Shown: in pieces, positions 6,994 to 10,613 of the stretch | Layout of the letters: the number at the start of each line of letters is the position of its first letter | Position numbering within the stretch: the stretch's first letter is position 1 | Assembly: GCA_017395725.1 (NCBI GenBank) | Contig: JAFQOB010000332.1 | Location: forward strand, 1-10,613 | Reading direction: 5' to 3' | Origin: Clostridia bacterium | GTDB taxonomy: Bacteria; Bacillota_A; Clostridia; Oscillospirales; CAG-272 | DNA length: 10,613 nt | Made by a program: the position numbers and the translations under genes | The notes under the pieces: generated by a model | Told to the model about the DNA's origin: nothing | Database searches by the model: none | Seen by the model: only the letters and a program-made list of their open reading frames with translations

Positions 6994-7323
6994 ATGGATT
7001 TTTTGCAAAATACGGAAAACATGGACGTAGGTTTTTTAACCGTAAACGTAAGGTATGCTAACGGTGCTTCGCCTGTGAGAAACAGTAGGATAGTTATTAG
7101 TAAAGATGAAGAGTTTCTTTACGAATATCTGACAGATTCAAGCGGTAAAACAGAGCCTATTCCGCTAAATTCGGGTGATGATTACAGTATTAAAATTTTC
7201 GCTGAGGGCTTCGTTGAGGCTGAATATGAAGATATCCCTATAGTTAAGGATATTTTAACGTTGCAAAATGTGAATATGTTTCCTGTTCCGCCGGCTATGG
7301 AGGAGGTGTATAATGAACAGTGA
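6994..7323 (+). CDS. Small beta-sandwich protein, resembles the N-terminal domain of SleC-like spore proteins
   Basis: A 109-residue protein without signal peptide or membrane segment. GFLTVNVRYANG (13-24), a strand-rich middle with TDSSGKTEPIPL and the end of a YSIKIFAEGF stretch look like a carboxypeptidase-regulatory or transthyretin-like beta sandwich. The layout (exposed strand, turn, serine-glycine-lysine, then 'I.L', then 'Y.I.I...GF') is what I remember at the N-terminus of clostridial SleC, where it is part of one longer chain. Here it is a separate gene whose end overlaps the SleC-like core gene by 11 bases, so the two are likely made together. The start at 6994 has a weak GTGGGA site. 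A longer reading from GTG 6901 is rejected because it would begin inside the terminator and before the predicted promoter. The function is inferred from its neighbour. Confidence 0.7.
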   Translation: MDFLQNTENMDVGFLTVNVRYANGASPVRNSRIVISKDEEFLYEYLTDSSGKTEPIPLNSGDDYSIKIFAEGFVEAEYEDIPIVKDILTLQNVNMFPVPPAMEEVYNEQ

Positions 7324-8692
7324 ATATGGATTGCCCGAAATCCCCGCATATATAACGGTTCATTTGGGCAAAGCAGATGATATTGCGGAAAACGTTACTG
7401 TTTCTTTTCCCGATTACATAAAGTCAGTCGCGTCAACTACACTTTCTCCCGATATTCCCGATGAGGCTCTTTGTGCAATTATGTATGCTCAAATAAGCAG
7501 AGCACTTTACAGAATAACTGAAAGGCAATACAGAAAAATGGGTTACGCCTTTGATATAACCGATGACCCTATTACAGATTTGGCGTACGAATATAATGGC
7601 GCTGTATTTTCAAATATCAACAAAATTGCAGACAGGATATTCAACGAATATATTGCAGGCGATTACGGTATTTGGCCTATTAATGCTGAAATATGTTACG
7701 AGGGGGTAAGGTGTCGGGGAATTTCTGTGGAAGGCAGTATAGCTATGGCTGAAAACGGAAGAACCTGTGAAGAAATATTAGAATATTATTTTGGGCGGGA
7801 TTTTGGTATCGTAAGAAATGCAACTGTAAGGGGACTTCAAAATTCTTTTCTTTTTGATTATCCAATGTATCAAGGTCAGGTCGGTCCCAACGTAAGCGGT
7901 CTGCAAATTGCTCTAAACAGAATTTCCGCAAACTATGATGGAATACCCTATATTGAAACCGCTAACGGTATATATGACGAAGAAACAGCCTCGGCGGTGT
8001 CCGAGTTCCAAAGAATATTTGACCTACCCATTACCGGAAACGTAGAAAAAAATACATATTACAAGCTTTTATACGTCCTTGACTCTATATATAAGCTGAA
8101 TTATTTGGTACTGCAAATGGGGGAGTTTTCTGACATCCCTACTGAGCTCAGATCCCCTCTCAGATACGGCGATGTCGGTAATCAAGTTAAATTATTGCAG
8201 TATTATTTGCTTTTTCTCTCCGCCTTTGAGCCTAATATACCTTCTTTGCAAATTGTGGGGGTCTTTGGTGAAAAAACCTATCAAGCAGTAGTCGCATTTC
8301 AAGAAATGTTTGGTTTTGAGCCCGACGGTGTAGTAACAGAACAGTTGTGGGGAGTGTTGCTTGACATATTTAACGGCCTCTATTCAACCCTTCCTCCCAG
8401 TGCTTTTTCTGGAACTGCCGTTCCTTACGGCGGAAATATATTGGTTTTGGGAAGTGTGGGGCGAGAGGTGCGATATTTACAAAAATATCTTGCTAAAGTG
8501 GCTGAATCTTATCCGCAATTCCCCAAAATAACTTTGAATGGGGAGTATGACGAACAAACAGAAAATGCAGTTAAAGCTTTTCAGAGAATTTTTCAGATAA
8601 AAGAAACAGGAGTCGTCACCTCAACAACCTGGAATCTTTTGTCCGAAGTATACAATGCTATAATCGCGGGGGAAAAAAGGGAATCGGAATAG
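7313..8692 (+). CDS. SleC/SpoIID-like protein with three peptidoglycan-binding domains, probable spore-cortex factor
   Basis: A 459-residue protein without a signal peptide. Residues about 8-172 resemble the central region of clostridial SleC, a spore cortex-lytic transglycosylase related to SpoIID: IPAYITVHLGK (10-20), VSFPDYIKSVAS (30-41), PDEALCAIMYAQISRAL (49-65) and YAFDITDDP (78-86). In SpoIID the equivalent segment carries an essential glutamate; by eye E51 is the candidate here. Three PG_binding_1 repeats follow at about 189-253, 284-349 and 379-443. Each has the signature of a G-x-V or similar turn, a 'LQ..L' helix, 'G.(Y/F)...T..AV..FQ' and 'G.V...TW'. The start has a strong site, GGAGGAGGTG at 7299-7308. 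It overlaps the preceding small gene, so the pair probably forms one functional unit. It may lyse cortex at germination or serve in cortex building. No CGT arginine codon is used. Confidence 0.78.
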   Translation: MNSEYGLPEIPAYITVHLGKADDIAENVTVSFPDYIKSVASTTLSPDIPDEALCAIMYAQISRALYRITERQYRKMGYAFDITDDPITDLAYEYNGAVFSNINKIADRIFNEYIAGDYGIWPINAEICYEGVRCRGISVEGSIAMAENGRTCEEILEYYFGRDFGIVRNATVRGLQNSFLFDYPMYQGQVGPNVSGLQIALNRISANYDGIPYIETANGIYDEETASAVSEFQRIFDLPITGNVEKNTYYKLLYVLDSIYKLNYLVLQMGEFSDIPTELRSPLRYGDVGNQVKLLQYYLLFLSAFEPNIPSLQIVGVFGEKTYQAVVAFQEMFGFEPDGVVTEQLWGVLLDIFNGLYSTLPPSAFSGTAVPYGGNILVLGSVGREVRYLQKYLAKVAESYPQFPKITLNGEYDEQTENAVKAFQRIFQIKETGVVTSTTWNLLSEVYNAIIAGEKRESE

Positions 8693-8710
8693 TCCTATGC
8701 TAAATATCGG

Positions 8711-8739
8711 TTGACATAAAATAATAAAAAGTGTATAAT
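8711..8739 (+). promoter_or_regulatory. Consensus sigma-A promoter of the NusG_II-Gx-ApbE operon
   Basis: TTGACA at 8711-8716 and TATAAT at 8734-8739 are perfect hexamers with a 17-base spacer, 18 bases after the SleC-like stop codon. The leader would be about 30 bases. I see no hairpin terminator between 8693 and 8710, so some readthrough from the upstream unit is possible. No palindromic operator is evident. Confidence 0.9.
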
Positions 8740-8774
8740 TCTTCTTGTAAATATATTTTTCTAAAGGTGTTTAC

Positions 8775-9143
8775 ATGAAGAAGCTGAAAATAGGCGATAT
8801 TGTTGTTATTTCCTTAATACTGCTTATAACGGCGGGAGTTTTTTGCTTCCGCCTTTTTGGTTTTTCCACCGGTGAGTCTGTTGTCATATCCTATGGGGAA
8901 AATGAAGCAATCTATAATCTTAATGAAAACAGAACCATAAATATTGAAAATAACGATATTATGCTTTCTATCGTAATAGAAAATGGCTGTGTTTGGGTGG
9001 ATAACTCAAGCTGTCCCGAGCAGGTTTGCGTTAATTGCGGAAAAATCTCCCGTGTCGGTCAATCTGTTGCCTGTGTTCCCGCAGAGCTCTTTGTGAAAAT
9101 TATCGGGGAGGGGGAGAATGATTATGACTTCATTGTCGGCTAA
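8775..9143 (+). CDS. NusG domain II-containing membrane-anchored protein (EetA-like)
   Basis: A 122-residue protein with one N-terminal membrane helix (about 7-29) and a small outside domain of the NusG_II family, which is not the transcription factor NusG. The family cysteine pattern is clear: SCPEQVC at 79-85, then C88, and C100 in VACVPAEL; C72 is extra. Conserved cysteines on an exposed beta domain suggest a redox or cofactor-holding role. Its partners are typical: NusG_II genes are often followed by a Gx transporter gene, and this pair corresponds, as I recall, to EetA and EetB of the Listeria flavin-based electron transfer locus. AAAGGTG at 8763-8769 precedes the ATG by five bases. The 3' end overlaps the next gene by 26 bases. 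The family call is firm, but the EetA-like role is inferred from context. Confidence 0.82.
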   Translation: MKKLKIGDIVVISLILLITAGVFCFRLFGFSTGESVVISYGENEAIYNLNENRTINIENNDIMLSIVIENGCVWVDNSSCPEQVCVNCGKISRVGQSVACVPAELFVKIIGEGENDYDFIVG

Positions 9144-9636
9144 AAGGGCGGCTTACGGCGGTCTGTTCACCGCCGCAGCTCTTATTTTTTCCTACGCTGA
9201 ATCCCTTATTCCCTTTAATCTTCTTATTCCTATTCCCGGATTTAAGCTCGGACTTGCAAATATTTGCATTATGCTTGCTTTTTATTATCTTGGGACTATT
9301 GATGCATTTTTAATAACCTTGTCAAAAACTGTTTTGACAGCCGTTCTTTTCGGCACTCCTATTTCATTCTTGTTTTCTCTCGGCGGCGGACTTCTTTCTT
9401 TCTGTTTCTTGATTGTTTCTAAATACATCATTAAAGATAAAATTAGCTTTATAGGAGTTTCTGTCGGTTGTGCGGCTTTGCATAACATAGGTCAAGTTTG
9501 TGTCGCTTCGTTGTTTTTCAAAGACACTGCAATCTTTTGGTATCTTGAGTGGCTGTTGCCCGTCTCGGTGGTGACAGGTATCATAACGGGGCTTTTGGCT
9601 ATTTCTTTTGGAAAATTTGCGGGGAAAAGACTATGA
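9118..9636 (+). CDS. Gx transporter family membrane protein (EetB-like)
   Basis: A 172-residue, strongly hydrophobic protein with about five or six membrane helices (roughly 15-33, 45-60, 62-80, 83-102, 110-134, 143-166). The family motif IPGFKLGLANICIM at 39-52 and GCAALHNIGQ at 117-126 identify the Gx family. Databases often call it heptaprenyl diphosphate synthase component I, but nothing here looks like a prenyltransferase. The fold resembles the substrate-binding subunits of ECF transporters. Paired with a NusG_II gene it matches EetB in extracellular electron transfer loci. Two start codons are possible, ATG 9118 and ATG 9124, with a long G-rich site at 9105-9116 serving either; I list the first. 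It overlaps both neighbours (26 bases upstream, 4 bases ATGA downstream), which indicates coupled translation. Confidence 0.82.
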   Translation: MIMTSLSAKRAAYGGLFTAAALIFSYAESLIPFNLLIPIPGFKLGLANICIMLAFYYLGTIDAFLITLSKTVLTAVLFGTPISFLFSLGGGLLSFCFLIVSKYIIKDKISFIGVSVGCAALHNIGQVCVASLFFKDTAIFWYLEWLLPVSVVTGIITGLLAISFGKFAGKRL

Positions 9637-10589
9637 AAAAATATATTGTTCTTGTGTGTGTACTGGTGACACTTCTTCTAACCTCTTGCCATAAAACATA
9701 TACAGAAGAATCGTTCTTCTGTATGGATACTTTTGCTACCTTAATGGTTGATACAGACAATATTGATACACTAAAACAGTGCCGTACGCTTCTCGAAGGT
9801 TTGGACAAAGAGCTTTCAAGGCATAATGACGGACCGGTTGCTGAATATAACGCATCAACCAAAGGTGCAGAGGTTTCCGAGGTTACAAAGGAGCTTATCG
9901 GTATTTCTAATGATATTTCAAAACAAACCGAAGGGGCTTTTTCTGTCTTTTCGGGGGCACTTACTTCCCTTTGGAGTGAGGCTGAAGCCTATCCCTCTTC
10001 CGACGAAATAAAAAATGCTGTCGATTCAATAGAATCCGAACTTACCTTTAACGGTAATTATCTTGAGAAAAATAATGTAAATACCAAGCTTGAATTTGGC
10101 GGTATAGCAAAGGGGTATGCCTGTGATAAGGCTGTTGAATTATTAAAGCATAATGGTGTTACTTCGGGAATGGTATCATTTTCAAGCAGTATCGGTGTCT
10201 TTGGGAAAAATCCTGACGGTAATTCGTGGCGTATTGCAGTAAAAAATCCCACAGATACGGACAAAATTTTGGGTTATATTTCTTTGGAAGACGGGTTTCT
10301 TTCCGTTTCGGGAGACTATGAACGTCACTATGAAATAGACGGAAAAAAATACAATCATATTATTGACGTAAAAAGCGGTCTTCCTGTCAATAACGGTATT
10401 CACAGCGTTGTCGTCGTTTCGGAAAACGGTGCCCTATGTGATGCCTTATCAACTGCTTTCTTTGTAATGGGCGAAGAAAAAGTAACACAAAAATACGCCG
10501 ACAGCCTTACCGTAAAATACCTTATCGTAAGCGATAAGGGTACCTTTATGAATGATTCAATGAAAAAAATATTTACCGTTTCGCATTAA
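9633..10589 (+). CDS. apbE: FAD:protein FMN transferase, ApbE family lipoprotein
   Basis: A 318-residue enzyme that moves FMN from FAD onto a threonine or serine of exported target proteins. A lipoprotein signal runs from KKYIVLVCVL to the lipobox LLTSC, with the lipidated cysteine at C19, so it acts outside the membrane. ApbE landmarks are the early FFCMDTFATLMV (28-39), LEFGGIAKGYACDKA (153-167), LSVSGDYERHYEIDGKKYNH (223-242), HIIDVKSGLPV (242-252) and the metal-binding DALSTAFFVMG (270-280). Two places deviate: the loop usually carrying a double glycine reads VSFSSSIGVFG at 181-191, and HIIDP(K/R)TG is HIIDVKSG. The ATG overlaps the previous stop (ATGA at 9633-9636), which argues for this start over a longer reading from 9549. 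No typical FMN-acceptor motif was noticed in the window's exported proteins. No terminator is visible in the last 24 bases. Confidence 0.92.
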   Translation: MKKYIVLVCVLVTLLLTSCHKTYTEESFFCMDTFATLMVDTDNIDTLKQCRTLLEGLDKELSRHNDGPVAEYNASTKGAEVSEVTKELIGISNDISKQTEGAFSVFSGALTSLWSEAEAYPSSDEIKNAVDSIESELTFNGNYLEKNNVNTKLEFGGIAKGYACDKAVELLKHNGVTSGMVSFSSSIGVFGKNPDGNSWRIAVKNPTDTDKILGYISLEDGFLSVSGDYERHYEIDGKKYNHIIDVKSGLPVNNGIHSVVVVSENGALCDALSTAFFVMGEEKVTQKYADSLTVKYLIVSDKGTFMNDSMKKIFTVSH

Positions 10590-10613
10590 TCTGTATATTA
10601 ACCGAATGGAATC

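Noticed and set aside
8775..9143. Transcription elongation factor NusG
   Set aside because: Only the NusG_II-type domain is present, preceded by a membrane helix and carrying conserved cysteines. The NusG N-terminal domain and KOW motif are missing.
9549..9632. Extension of ApbE into the end of the Gx gene
   Set aside because: The lipoprotein signal begins cleanly at ATG 9633, which also forms an ATGA overlap with the previous stop. The added residues would bury the signal peptide.

Overview
The window reads as chromosomal DNA of a low-GC, spore-forming anaerobic member of the Clostridia, most likely an Oscillospiraceae/Ruminococcaceae relative. The reasons are the strong AGGAGG-type ribosome sites, the consensus sigma-A promoters in very AT-rich spacers, a DivIB/FtsQ-like C-terminus directly before ftsZ with no ftsA between them, a SleC-like spore protein, and a citrate-forming module of the type found in anaerobes. 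Every complete gene is on the + strand, in four blocks.

Block 1 (1-1640) is the end of a division cluster: the last 80 codons of a probable ftsQ/divIB, then ftsZ, closed by a strong intrinsic terminator.

Block 2 (1701-6919) is a tightly packed four-gene operon between a perfect sigma-A promoter and a terminator. It holds a DRE-TIM pyruvate-carboxyltransferase-family enzyme that I interpret as Re-citrate synthase, a GntR/FCD repressor, a single-chain Aquifex-type aconitase and an isocitrate dehydrogenase. Together they would make 2-oxoglutarate from oxaloacetate and acetyl-CoA, the oxidative half of the TCA cycle used for glutamate synthesis. A 26-base near-perfect palindrome with a GntR-type core lies on the promoter -10 and start site, so the operon is probably feedback-regulated by its own second gene.

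Block 3 (6937-8692) is a two-gene unit: a small beta-sandwich protein and a SpoIID/SleC-like protein with three peptidoglycan-binding repeats. It is preceded by a match to the mother-cell sigma factors (SigE/SigK) and is probably a spore-cortex factor split over two overlapping genes.

Block 4 (8711-10589) has its own perfect sigma-A promoter and three overlapping genes: a membrane-anchored NusG-domain-II protein, a Gx-family membrane protein and an ApbE-type flavin transferase lipoprotein. The first two resemble EetA and EetB of flavin-based extracellular electron transfer, and ApbE is the class that puts FMN on exported proteins, so this looks like a reduced surface-redox or flavinylation cassette.

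The citrate operon stands out in arginine codon choice (mostly CGT) from ftsZ and the SleC-like gene (mostly AGA). I saw no rRNA, tRNA, CRISPR array, insertion sequence or riboswitch.
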